A stretch of 24,991 nt of DNA from a virus. The first letter of the stretch is position 1, and each line of letters starts with the position of its first letter. The translations under genes and the position numbers were made by a program. Of the stretch, positions 1 to 6,669 are shown in pieces. Location: positions 1 through 24,991 of IMG/VR virus record IMGVR_UViG_3300037325_000340. One strand, written 5' to 3'. The notes below the pieces were generated by a model that saw only the letters and a program-made list of their open reading frames with translations, did no database searches and had not been told where the DNA came from.

Positions 1-359
1 GCCAGCTTCAGCTTGCGCTCCTGCGCCTTCAGCACCTCGTTGGCGGTCTTTGCCTGCAGGAAGGTTGTGCCGCCGCCAGTGACTGGGGCGGGCAACCCTT
101 CCTCGCGCAATGTCTCACCCACGGTCGATACCGCGGTGTCGGGGACCGGCTTTAGTTTGGGTGCGGGTAGCAGCGCTTTCTTTGCCTCGCCCCGTTGCTT
201 GGCAGGATCCGTCATCGCCGCGCGGTGCACATCGGACGCGGCCACATCAATCGACCCATCGGCGTGATGAACCAACCGCCCCGCCTCCTTAGCTTTCTGG
301 ATGGCGCCCCGTGACAGGCCAACGTGGGCGGCATATTGGCGCTCGCTCATGCCTTGCAT
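1..359 (-). CDS. Phage terminase small subunit, Nu1-like (N-terminal part, runs off the window)
   Basis: Terminase small subunits bind phage DNA at the packaging site and bring in the large-subunit motor. The reading frame is open to the window edge, leaving about 119 codons. The N-terminus (MSERQYAAHVGLSRGAIQ, then KAKEAGRL) reads as a winged helix-turn-helix. A Pro/Ala/Lys-rich linker follows, then TFLQAKTANEVLKAQERKLK, the helical segment typical of Nu1-like proteins in Rhodobacterales prophages. I chose the ATG at 357-359 because AAAGGG lies a few bases upstream. In-frame ATGs at 378-380 and 348-350 are alternatives. It diverges from the plus-strand gene at 473, and the palindrome at 382-398 sits at its start, so that site probably controls it. 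It marks the beginning of the packaging/late region, which continues outside the window. Family call fairly sure; start less so. Confidence 0.72.
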   Translation of the reverse strand, partial: MQGMSERQYAAHVGLSRGAIQKAKEAGRLVHHADGSIDVAASDVHRAAMTDPAKQRGEAKKALLPAPKLKPVPDTAVSTVGETLREEGLPAPVTGGGTTFLQAKTANEVLKAQERKLKL

Positions 360-381
360 CGCACACCCTTTGTCTTTCATA

Positions 382-398
382 AAGCAATGATATTGCTT
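382..398. promoter_or_regulatory. Palindromic operator-like site AAGCAAT-GAT-ATTGCTT
   Basis: A perfect 7-bp inverted repeat with a 3-bp spacer (AAGCAATGATATTGCTT) lies in the divergent gap between the terminase small subunit and the gene at 473. The same core, AGCAAT-N3-ATTGCT, recurs at 997-1011, and a half-site with the same flank (AGCAATGAT) is at 1042-1050. The spacing and symmetry suggest a dimeric regulator. The regulator is not identified. Confidence 0.5.
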
Positions 399-472
399 GT
401 AAATGAGTTGATTAAACCCTGCGATGGAGCGATTCTAGGATCAGGAAATCACCCCTGACCGGAGACCAGATC

Positions 473-691
473 ATGACCGCAATCACAACCATCCGCATAG
501 ACCACGCAGCGCTTCCTGCACACTTCGACCGCTCGCGCCCGAACGCCGTCGCCGAGGCCATCGAGGCCGCGCTGCGCGAAGACGGGATCACCGCCGAAGC
601 CTCGGACGTGATCTCGCATCTCAAGATTGAGCTGCCGACCACCCAGCTCGCCGCAGCCAGCGCTGTGCTGGCCAGCTTGCACCTGATCTGA
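473..691 (+). CDS. Small phage protein of unknown function (72 aa)
   Basis: I do not recognise a named family. The protein starts MTAITTIRIDHAALPAHF and is predicted mostly helical, with an Ala-rich, acidic middle. CGGAG lies about 9 nt before the ATG. The next gene starts 14 nt after its stop, so the two are probably co-transcribed. It heads a short rightward set (473-1927) running against the rest of the early region, next to the terminase gene, under the palindrome at 382-398. Small genes here in phages often encode host-takeover or accessory functions, but nothing in the sequence shows which. Confidence 0.7.
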   Translation: MTAITTIRIDHAALPAHFDRSRPNAVAEAIEAALREDGITAEASDVISHLKIELPTTQLAAASAVLASLHLI

Positions 692-705
692 GGGAGAGCA
701 GAAAC

Positions 706-1020
706 ATGAGCACACGCGCGCAGATCGCCATCCAAATCGGTCCCGACGCTTGGGCCCATGTTTATTGCCACTACGATGGCTACCCCAGCCACATGCTGCC
801 CGCACTGGCGCGCTGGACGCCCGAGGACATCCTCGCCGCAAAAGAAATCCGGCAAGTCCGCGCGGACGCCCTCGATTGTTTCGATCCGCCCCGCGCGCCG
901 CAAATCCTGCCACATCCGACCTGCGAGCTGTGCCACCTTTATCTCTGGCAGGACGGTGGCTGGGTGGATGCCACCAACCGAGCCAAGTCATCAGAAAGCA
1001 ATGTTATTGCTCTGAATTGA
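706..1020 (+). CDS. Conserved small phage protein, 'STRAQI...HYDGYP' type (104 aa)
   Basis: The protein opens MSTRAQIAIQIGPDAW and carries HYDGYPSHML at about residues 23-32. This start-plus-'DGYP' pattern recurs in small phage and plasmid proteins of unknown function. A CELC pair near residue 75 could bind metal, but only two cysteines are present there. A strong ribosome site (GAGGGAGAG) precedes the ATG. The last codons overlap the palindrome AGCAAT-GTT-ATTGCT at 997-1011, so a regulatory site for the following gene is embedded in this gene's 3' end. Function unknown. Confidence 0.7.
   Translation: MSTRAQIAIQIGPDAWAHVYCHYDGYPSHMLPALARWTPEDILAAKEIRQVRADALDCFDPPRAPQILPHPTCELCHLYLWQDGGWVDATNRAKSSESNVIALN
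997..1011. promoter_or_regulatory. Second copy of the AGCAAT-N3-ATTGCT palindrome
   Basis: AGCAATGTTATTGCT is a perfect 6-bp inverted repeat with a 3-bp spacer inside the last codons of the 706-1020 gene. It is flanked by TCAG (991-994) and CTGA (1012-1015), which extend the symmetry imperfectly. A matching half (AGCAATGAT, 1042-1050) preceded by the same ATCAGA flank follows before the gene at 1093. Together they look like operators for that gene. Confidence 0.45.
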
Positions 1021-1092
1021 CTACGATAATCACCCCATCAGAGCAATGATTTTCACAGGAAAACGATGCAACTCGCTCAAGGAGCCACCAAG

Positions 1093-1317
1093 ATGACCCG
1101 CCGCGCCACCGACAATTCAAAAGCCCTCAACGCCTTCCTCGCCGCGAAGGTCGAGATCGACGCGATGCTCGAACGCCTGACAACCCTCAGCGTGGACCAT
1201 TTCGAGGCCAACCCCGACGAGATCAACTGGGGCCATGTTGGCACCCTGAACCACTACGCCAGCCTGCTGCGCCAGATCAGCGACAGCGCGTTCAAAGAAG
1301 GCGAACACGCCGAGTGA
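1093..1317 (+). CDS. Small helical phage protein of unknown function (74 aa)
   Basis: The protein (MTRRATDNSKALNAFLAAKV start) looks all-helical, with an acidic C-terminus (FKEGEHAE), and includes INWGHVGTLNHYASLLRQI. I chose the ATG at 1093 because AAGGAG lies 8 nt upstream. An in-frame ATG at 1066 with AGGA is possible and would add 9 residues. It is preceded by the palindrome at 997-1011 and a half-site at 1042, suggesting separate control. I do not recognise a characterised family. Confidence 0.68.
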   Translation: MTRRATDNSKALNAFLAAKVEIDAMLERLTTLSVDHFEANPDEINWGHVGTLNHYASLLRQISDSAFKEGEHAE

Positions 1318-1411
1318 GCTTTTGCCTCCGACGCAAGGTAAACCCGCCATTGGTGGGCTTCACCCGGTAGAAGGTGGCGTATGTCGCGTCGCCTGTTAAC
1401 CGGAGACCGTC

Positions 1412-1927
1412 ATGACCCAAATTAATCTGTCCGATGCCCAATCCGTCATTCTGTCCGCAGCCTGCGCCCGCGAAGACGGGATGGTGTTCCCTATCACCGC
1501 CAGCCTCAAGGGCGGTGCTGTGGGCAATGTCTGCAAGAGCCTGCTCAAGCGCGGGTTGATCGAGGAGATCGTCGCCGCGGATCCCGACACGGTCTGGCGA
1601 CACGATGCGGATCGCGGGCCTATTACCTTGCGTGCAGCATTGCAGGGGTATGTGGTGCTTGGCATCACCAACGCGCCAGCAACCGAAGGGGTTGCAGGCA
1701 ATCCCACATGGGAACCTCTCCGCAGACACACCGGCAGCAAACAGGACACATTGATAGCGATGCTTCAGGCCGAGCGGGGTGCAAGCATCGATGAAATCGC
1801 CACCACCCTTGACTGGCAACATCACACAACGCGTGGCGTAATTTCAGGCGTTTTGAAGAAAAAGCTTGGCCTGAAAGTCACCTCTGGGAAGATTGACGAG
1901 AGAGGGCGGGTGTACCGTTTATCCTGA
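1412..1927 (+). CDS. DUF3489 domain protein (171 aa)
   Basis: The C-terminal half, about residues 105-171, has the DUF3489 pattern: KQDTLIAMLQAERGASIDEI, then TLDWQHHTTRGVISGVLKKK and the ending RGRVYRLS. This domain resembles a winged helix-turn-helix and is frequent in alphaproteobacterial prophages and integrative elements, where its role is not established. The N-terminal half (LSDAQSVILSAACAREDG...) looks like a second winged-helix unit, which would make it a two-domain DNA-binding protein by inference. CGGAG lies about 8 nt before the ATG. It is the last gene of the rightward set and converges on the gene ending at 1953, with 25 bp between and no clear terminator. Confidence 0.8.
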   Translation: MTQINLSDAQSVILSAACAREDGMVFPITASLKGGAVGNVCKSLLKRGLIEEIVAADPDTVWRHDADRGPITLRAALQGYVVLGITNAPATEGVAGNPTWEPLRRHTGSKQDTLIAMLQAERGASIDEIATTLDWQHHTTRGVISGVLKKKLGLKVTSGKIDERGRVYRLS

Positions 1928-1952
1928 CTTGGAAACGTCGTGGCGCCGATGT

Positions 1953-2396
1953 CTAGCTTCCGATCTGACGCTGCTCCAATGTCTCGTCGTCACCATCTGA
2001 TTTCATGACATTCCCAATCAGGTGCTCCACCATTTCGCTGAAATACCCGGTCAACTCACGGTGTAGGCTTTGGAACTCTGCGGCAATCGTACGTTCAAAT
2101 TCGCTTTGGCGCACCCGAACCATAACCGTGGTGCGCCGCTGTCGAGGATAGCGATAAGGCTTTATTTCATGTTTCCGACATAGCGCCACAAACAGTTTAA
2201 CCGCCCAGACGTCGGGAAGAGAATATTGCAGCTCAATCTCCGGTTCCGCTGCCGCTTTGCCACCCGAATCCAGCCGGGCTTGCATACGCTCGAGCGCTGC
2301 GCCCGCCGCAGCGCGCTCTCCCTCTGTCGCACCACGGGCAAACAGCGTTTCCAACTTGGCAAGCCGATCGCGTATATCCTGCTGTGGTATCGTCAT
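1953..2396 (-). CDS. DUF2786/DUF7168-like protein (147 aa)
   Basis: The N-terminus (residues about 5-40, DIRDRLAKLETLFARGATEG then ERAAAGAALERMQARL) matches the helical DUF2786 pattern. The remainder (YSLPDVWAVKLFVALCRKHE; then YRYPRQRRTTVMVRV) looks like the alpha/beta region that follows it in related phage and plasmid proteins (DUF7168-type). Function unknown. Two adjacent ATGs exist, and the second (2396) has the better distance from GGGAG. It is the last leftward gene before the convergent rightward set. Confidence 0.68.
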   Translation of the reverse strand: MTIPQQDIRDRLAKLETLFARGATEGERAAAGAALERMQARLDSGGKAAAEPEIELQYSLPDVWAVKLFVALCRKHEIKPYRYPRQRRTTVMVRVRQSEFERTIAAEFQSLHRELTGYFSEMVEHLIGNVMKSDGDDETLEQRQIGS

Positions 2397-2502
2397 CATC
2401 GGCTCCCTTATTTACGCGGAGCATAAATCACTGAGGTCGTTTTAGGTCAACCCGCAGAACGGCCACACTGGACAACTCCCGTTGGAGCAACCTGACTGTC
2501 CT

Positions 2503-2530
2503 GCCCAGCGACAGATTGTCATTGCTGGGC
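2503..2530. other. Stem-loop overlapping the stop codon of the 2519-2887 gene
   Basis: GCCCAGC (2503-2509) pairs with GCTGGGC (2524-2530), and GACA/TGTC can extend the stem. It covers the end of the minus-strand HTH gene. No T-run follows on either strand, so it is not a standard intrinsic terminator. It may stabilise or attenuate the message. Confidence 0.3.
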
Positions 2531-2887
2531 CAATACCGCCCGGATTGCAGCGAGGCTGATGCCAAACTGCTTTGACAGCACGGATGGTTTGACCCCTGCC
2601 TCAATCGATGACCGCACGAGGCTGACCTGGGATCGTGTCAGATCATGGGCGGTACTATCGACCTTACCTATCCGCCGCTTATCAGGGGCCACCGGGGCTG
2701 CTTTCTGAGGTAGGTTCCGGCGCTTCATTTCTTGGAGCACAGCATCCCGAAGCTTTTCCAAATCATCATCTGACGCGTATTGGAGTGACAAGCCGAGGTT
2801 ACTCGGCAAAAGCCGACGAGGCTCGTCCGCTACCACGATCGGTCTCGCAGGATTCAGTTTTTTCGCTGGCTCATCAGATGCTGTCAT
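2519..2887 (-). CDS. Small HTH protein with Hin/resolvase-type C-terminal helix-turn-helix
   Basis: The last 40 residues (LTRSQVSLVRSSIEAGVKPS, then VLSKQFGISLAAIRAVLAQQ) follow the Hin/resolvase helix-turn-helix pattern. No recombinase catalytic domain precedes it, so it would be a stand-alone DNA-binding protein. The middle (SDDDLEKLRDAVLQEMKRRN) is a charged helix that may dimerise. I chose the start MTASDEP at 2887, which overlaps the upstream gene's end by 14 bp. A longer frame reaches 2950 but would overlap that gene much more. The ribosome site is weak, suggesting translational coupling. Function unknown. Confidence 0.62.
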   Translation of the reverse strand: MTASDEPAKKLNPARPIVVADEPRRLLPSNLGLSLQYASDDDLEKLRDAVLQEMKRRNLPQKAAPVAPDKRRIGKVDSTAHDLTRSQVSLVRSSIEAGVKPSVLSKQFGISLAAIRAVLAQQ

Positions 2888-3125
2888 TCTTTGAATTATG
2901 TCGCGTAACGCCAACCACCGCAATTGTTTCAAACAATCGCCGCAGCGCATAAGATCTGGCCAAGGATATGATCACGAAGACCAGTCCTATCACCAGATGT
3001 TCATGCAGCGTGGCCTTGATACTGAACCAAGGAAACACCGGCAGCTGGGCGGCGATCGCCAGCACATAACCGACCACGACGTTCGTCGCTGCCTCGACCA
3101 GCGACATGGTGCGGGACTGCTTCAC
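2874..3125 (-). CDS. DUF7220-like small membrane protein (83 aa)
   Basis: Two hydrophobic segments, about residues 12-34 and 43-58, are separated by a short loop. The N-terminus SRTMSLVEAATNVVVGY and the positive segment SLARSYALRRLFE match the DUF7220 family of phage membrane proteins, whose role is unknown. The start is GTG at 3125, nine bases after the stop of the cytosine methyltransferase and just after a G-rich stretch (GATGAGGTGGCGGG). Coupling to the methyltransferase is likely. A shorter start at the internal ATG (MSLVEA) is possible. Confidence 0.72.
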   Translation of the reverse strand: MKQSRTMSLVEAATNVVVGYVLAIAAQLPVFPWFSIKATLHEHLVIGLVFVIISLARSYALRRLFETIAVVGVTRHNSKNDSI

Positions 3126-3134
3126 CCCGCCACC

Positions 3135-4316
3135 TCATCCATCGGCCAGCAGTTCAGCTGCCAGAGTTCTGAGCGCATGCGCTGCAACCAGGGGGACCAC
3201 ACCGTTGCCACAGAGGCGAAGCCGGTCCACCCGGTGGGCCAACCCATCAGCGCCTCGACGAACAGCGGGTTCAAGGTCCGGCGCACATCGCAGGTATCGC
3301 TCCCAGCCACCTTCGTCACCAGGACCTGGCGGCCAAGCAGGCCGTTGACCGGCGTGTTCGCCAATGTCGTCGCCCCGTCCTTGTGGTCGCGCGCCGTCGG
3401 CGTCATCCACATGCGGCTGGCATGGGTCAGGTCGGCCGTCTTGCGATTGCCTGCGCTCGGCTTGCAGCCGTCGTTCGCCATCGGCGTCGGCCAGTCCCGC
3501 GCCATGCCGTCCAGGCCTTTCTCCGCTCTCCGCTCGCCACCCCGGCTGCGGAAACTGTCGGTCTGCGGCGTGGGCCAAAGCGCAGCCGTTGTCGCCAAGT
3601 TCATCCCATGCTGACCCGCTTCCTGCGAAGGTGTCGGCCTGGTCTGCCGGTTCTCGTTGGCACTCGCGCGAGGCGTCGGCCACAGCCGCATCATTTCCGT
3701 CCGGTTCCCGCCACTCGAGCGGATCCCAGAGCAGGCGCGCGGGGTCGGCCAGCGCGTCGCCCTCGCGGATGGCGAGGATGAACAGGCGCTCGCGCCGATG
3801 GGGCGCACCGACTTCCGCCGCCGTAAAGAGGCCTGCCGCAAGGCGGTAGCCCATGCCGACCAGTCCGCTGGCGACTTCGGGGAAGCCGAGGCGGAGATGA
3901 TGGGCGACATTCTCGAGGAAGACGAACGGTGGTTTGATCTCTCCGATAATGCGGGCGACATGTGGCCAGAGGTGGCGTGGGTCTTCGGTGCCGAGGCGTT
4001 TGCCCGCGACTGAAAATGGCTGGCAGGGATAGCCCGCACTGACCAGATCCACCACGCCGCGCCACGGTCGGCCGTCGAAGGTGGCAACGTCGTCCCAGAT
4101 AACAGCCTGATCCAAGGCCGCGTCTTCCATCCGCGCCACGAGAGTGGCTGCAGCAAAGGTTTCCCGCTCGACATAGCCCACAGTTCGATATCCGGGGATG
4201 GCGATGGTGAGCCCGAGGTCGAGACCGCCTGCGCCGGAACAGAGGGACAGGCCGAAGAGGCATGCGTCTGCGGTTCCAGCAACGCGGCCAGAGGGATGTA
4301 CAGCCAGGTCATTCAT
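3135..4316 (-). CDS. Phage DNA (cytosine-5) methyltransferase, Dcm family
   Basis: This enzyme would transfer a methyl group from S-adenosylmethionine to cytosine C5, most likely protecting phage DNA from host restriction. Motif I is SLCSGAGGLDLG (24-35). Motif IV is GYPCQPFSVAG with catalytic Cys98, motif VI is ENV (135-137), motif VIII is APHRRERLFILA, and the C-terminal motif X is CGNGVVPLVAAHAL (about 369-382). The region between VIII and X, where target recognition lies, is Asp/Ala/Gly/Arg-rich with repeated 'ADA' units; the recognition sequence cannot be read from it. The start ATG is 3 nt after the stop of the adenine methyltransferase, so the two are coupled. No restriction endonuclease is adjacent, which fits an orphan phage enzyme. 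Confidence 0.92.
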   Translation of the reverse strand: MNDLAVHPSGRVAGTADACLFGLSLCSGAGGLDLGLTIAIPGYRTVGYVERETFAAATLVARMEDAALDQAVIWDDVATFDGRPWRGVVDLVSAGYPCQPFSVAGKRLGTEDPRHLWPHVARIIGEIKPPFVFLENVAHHLRLGFPEVASGLVGMGYRLAAGLFTAAEVGAPHRRERLFILAIREGDALADPARLLWDPLEWREPDGNDAAVADASRECQREPADQADTFAGSGSAWDELGDNGCALAHAADRQFPQPGWRAESGERPGRHGAGLADADGERRLQAERRQSQDGRPDPCQPHVDDADGARPQGRGDDIGEHAGQRPAWPPGPGDEGGWERYLRCAPDLEPAVRRGADGLAHRVDRLRLCGNGVVPLVAAHALRTLAAELLADG

Positions 4317-4319
4317 GCC

Positions 4320-5573
4320 TCAATCGTCTTTGTTCTTGATTTTGTTGAAGGTCTCGCCCGAGCCGGAGAGAACGGCTTCCTTGCCTGTGAACTGTTGCCA
4401 CCGCTCCACGGCGACATCGACATAAGCCGGGTTCAATTCGATCCCAAAGCACACCCTCCCTGTCGTTTCCGCCGCGATCAGCGTCGTGCCCGATCCCATG
4501 AAGGGCTCGTAGACGGCTTGCCCGGGGCTCGAGTTGTTCAGGATGGGCCGGCGCATACATTCGACCGGCTTTTGCGTGCCATGGACGGTTTCGGCATCCT
4601 GGTCCCTGTTGGCGATCTGCCACAGCGTTGTCTGCTTGCGGTCGCCCGCCCAGTGGCCCTTGCCAGTCTTTTTGACGGCATAAAGACACGGCTCGTGCTG
4701 CCAATGATAATCGCCGCGGCTCAGCACCAGACGGTCTTTTGCCCAGATGATCTGCGATCGGATGTTGAAGCCTGATGCAATCAGGCTGTCGGCAACCGTG
4801 GTCGCGTGCAGCGCACCATGCCAGACATAGGCGACGTCGCCGGGAAACGGCGCCCAGGCCTCGCGCCAGTCAGCCCGGTCATCATTCAGCACCTTTCCGG
4901 TGCGCTTGGTCGCAGCGGCACCTGCCTTGTTTCGCCAGCCGGGATCGTATTCGACGCCGTAAGGCGGATCGGTGACCATCAACAAGGGCTGAACATCACC
5001 CAGCAGGCGTTCCACATCGGTGGCCACGGTCGCATCACCGCAGAGCAGCCGATGCTTGCCAAGCACCCAGAGATCGCCGGGTCGGCTGATCGGGGTTTCA
5101 GGCGGTTCGGGAACATTGTCCTCGCCCTCGCGGGAGGCGGTTTCAGGATCGACCTCTCCGGCCAACAGTGCCTCGAGTTCGGCACCATCGAACCCAATGA
5201 GCGACAGGTCGTAATCCTCGGCCAGCAACTCGTTCAGTTCGGCCGAGAGCAGCGCCTCATCCCAGGTCCCGAGTTCCGTCAGCTTGTTGTCCGCGATCCG
5301 GTAAGCCCGACGCTGGGCCTCGGTCAGGTGCCCCAACACGATCACTGGCGCTTCGGTCAGGCCAAGTTGCGTGGCGGCGAGAACCCGCCCGTGTCCCGCG
5401 ATCAGTTCGCCGTCCTCAGCCACAAGGCAGGGCACGGTCCAGCCGAACTCGGCCATGCTGGCGGCGATCTTGGCAACCTGATCCGCGCCGTGCAGCTTCG
5501 CGTTCTTCGCGTAGGGCTGCAATTGACTGATCGGCCGCATTTCGATGCGGTCGGGAGCAAAGGCGAGGGTCAT
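4320..5573 (-). CDS. ParB/sulfiredoxin-like domain fused to N6-adenine/N4-cytosine methyltransferase
   Basis: Residues about 10-100 form a ParB-N/Srx-like domain, with the signature GELIAGHGRVLAA. Residues about 165-415 are an amino-methyltransferase: DPPYGVEYD near 202 is the catalytic motif IV and FMGSGTTLIAAE near 357 is the SAM-binding motif I. Motif IV before motif I is the order of beta-class enzymes such as CcrM and HinfI. The fusion is common in alphaproteobacterial phages. Its sequence specificity is unknown. It likely modifies phage DNA. AGGA lies upstream of the ATG. It precedes the cytosine methyltransferase by 3 nt and follows the repeat-rich gap 5574-6038, which is unusually dense in GANTC sites. 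Confidence 0.9.
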   Translation of the reverse strand: MTLAFAPDRIEMRPISQLQPYAKNAKLHGADQVAKIAASMAEFGWTVPCLVAEDGELIAGHGRVLAATQLGLTEAPVIVLGHLTEAQRRAYRIADNKLTELGTWDEALLSAELNELLAEDYDLSLIGFDGAELEALLAGEVDPETASREGEDNVPEPPETPISRPGDLWVLGKHRLLCGDATVATDVERLLGDVQPLLMVTDPPYGVEYDPGWRNKAGAAATKRTGKVLNDDRADWREAWAPFPGDVAYVWHGALHATTVADSLIASGFNIRSQIIWAKDRLVLSRGDYHWQHEPCLYAVKKTGKGHWAGDRKQTTLWQIANRDQDAETVHGTQKPVECMRRPILNNSSPGQAVYEPFMGSGTTLIAAETTGRVCFGIELNPAYVDVAVERWQQFTGKEAVLSGSGETFNKIKNKDD

Positions 5574-5611
5574 GAGTTGCGTCCTGTTGCAGGAATGGCT
5601 GGCTTTCGGGG

Positions 5612-5912
5612 TGGACTCCGGCTGCGGAATCCATGTTGGATTCCACTGGCTTCAAGCTGGACTCCGGAGTCCAGGGTATCCACCCCGGAGTCCACCAACC
5701 AAGTGTCTGTTTTGTTGTGCTATTTTTGGGTTTTGGGGTGGATTCCACTAGGGGTGGACTCCCAAAAAAATCGCTCTGACGCTAGCGATATGCCGCGCTG
5801 CGCCCCCCCGTATACGTTTTCGGCCGGAAAGGAACCGGAAAACAATGGCTTAGGGGGTGGACCCCGGCTGGATTCCGGTTCGGACTCTGGGGTCCACCAC
5901 GGTATCCACCCG
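5612..5912. repeat. TGGAYTCC-type repeat cluster with ten GANTC sites
   Basis: The 465-bp gap 5574-6038 has no convincing gene. It holds about a dozen copies, in both orientations, of an element close to TGGA(T/C)(T/C)CC. Examples are 5612-5619, 5626-5633, 5637-5645, 5687-5696, 5738-5748, 5755-5762, 5858-5865, 5869-5876 and 5889-5896. A perfect 18-bp palindrome, CTGGACTCCGGAGTCCAG, is at 5657-5674. GGTATCCACC occurs at 5675-5684 and 5901-5910. Two stretches, 5610-5696 and 5856-5912, read as diverged copies of one block. Ten GANTC sites start at 5614, 5627, 5639, 5660, 5667, 5688, 5741, 5757, 5871 and 5883. It may be a binding region for a regulator or replication protein. Confidence 0.75.
5764..5789 (-). 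terminator. Candidate intrinsic terminator (leftward)
   Basis: On the minus strand ATCGCT (5789-5784), an 8-nt loop, and AGCGAT (5775-5770) form a 6-bp stem followed directly by a run of T (complement of the A-run 5764-5770). It lies after the DUF6362 gene and before the methyltransferase gene, inside the TGGAYTCC repeat region. The stem is short, so termination may be partial. Confidence 0.45.
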
Positions 5913-6038
5913 GAGATCGTTTGCACGGGCAGTCCTCTGCACGCGCCTCTCCCGAGCATATCAAATACATAAGGCCTTGGAGCAAATTTGTCCCTTCGAA
6001 AAGTGTCCAGCGGACACTTTCCTATCCCGCACGATCCC

Positions 6039-6467
6039 TTACGCCGCACCTGCCAGTTTGATTACCTCCTGCTTCGAAAGGTTGCGGTTGAACCGACGGT
6101 TGTTAAGCCGCAGCGAGATGACGGATAGCCCAAAAAGCCAGTGCTGATTGGCAGCGGATCGCTGCAAACCCACAGCAAAACAGATCTCCTTCCACCGCGT
6201 CCCATAGGCACGCAACCAGATGATCTTGCCGTCGATTGGGTCAAGGCCCACCGTCCAGGTCAGCGTCTCCTCCATTCGGCTGATGGCTTTGGGCGATGGC
6301 AGGACGCGCATGGGCTTGGGTTCCTGTTCGACCTTGTCCGCGAAGCTGTAGGCGAACGCGGGCCAGGTGCTGAAGTATCCCGACAAGCGCGGCTCAGGTA
6401 TGCGCTTGAGAACCCATGCGGCTTCGGCCAGTCGAGCTTCGACGATGCTTGGGGTCCAGTCAGCCAT
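6039..6467 (-). CDS. DUF6362 family protein (142 aa)
   Basis: The sequence follows the DUF6362 pattern: MADWTPSIVEARLAEAAWVL at the start, GYFSTWPAFAYSF, then PSPKAISRMEETL, and near the C-terminus GLQRSAANQHWLFGLSVISL. The last segment resembles a helix-turn-helix of the sigma-region-4 type, so DNA binding is plausible. This family is a regular member of alphaproteobacterial prophage early or pre-packaging modules; its role is not established. I chose the ATG at 6467, which overlaps the upstream stop codon by 8 bp. A longer frame to 6515 would run through the upstream gene. It is the last gene before the repeat-rich gap and the candidate terminator. Confidence 0.78.
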   Translation of the reverse strand: MADWTPSIVEARLAEAAWVLKRIPEPRLSGYFSTWPAFAYSFADKVEQEPKPMRVLPSPKAISRMEETLTWTVGLDPIDGKIIWLRAYGTRWKEICFAVGLQRSAANQHWLFGLSVISLRLNNRRFNRNLSKQEVIKLAGAA

Positions 6468-6669
6468 GGCGCACCCCCTGCCCTTCGGGCCGCTTGCCAT
6501 AGAGTTTCTCGCCAAGCTGGCGAATGAGCTCTCGCTCAGGCCAGGTCAGCCGGTCATCGTCGATGGCGACAGCCAGCAATCCCTGTTCCTTCCAGCCGTC
6601 CCGTTTGACCTCGTCAGGCTGGCGGCGGTGCCCGCCGTAGCCCTTGGGCGTGAAGCGCATGCCGGTCAT
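6460..6669 (-). CDS. Small basic phage protein of unknown function (69 aa)
   Basis: The protein starts MTGMRFTPKGYGGHRRQPDE and contains GLLAVAIDDDRLTWPERELI. The second part, with Trp-Pro-Glu-Arg followed by an amphipathic helix, looks conserved-phage in style. I do not recognise a named family. The start at 6669 has GGAGG 7 nt upstream and shares an ATGA overlap with the stop of the RuvC-like gene. Its own end overlaps the start of DUF6362. It is therefore translationally coupled on both sides. Confidence 0.68.
   Translation of the reverse strand: MTGMRFTPKGYGGHRRQPDEVKRDGWKEQGLLAVAIDDDRLTWPERELIRQLGEKLYGKRPEGQGVRHG

Noticed and set aside
1312-1400. Protein-like minus-strand stretch (ATFYRVKPTNGGFTLRRRQK)
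   Set aside because: It is about 30 residues with no start signal of its own and runs antisense to the DUF3489 leader. It may be a remnant but cannot be supported.
3122-4312. Alternative 396-residue minus-strand frame over the cytosine methyltransferase
   Set aside because: It is Ser/Pro/Arg-rich without motifs; the overlapping frame carries all the methyltransferase motifs.
5416-6049. Minus-strand frames in the repeat gap, with recurring Trp-Thr-Pro / Trp-Ile-Pro units
   Set aside because: The peptide repetition follows from the TGGAYNCC DNA repeats. The frames differ between blocks, lack good ribosome sites, and are broken by the candidate terminator.
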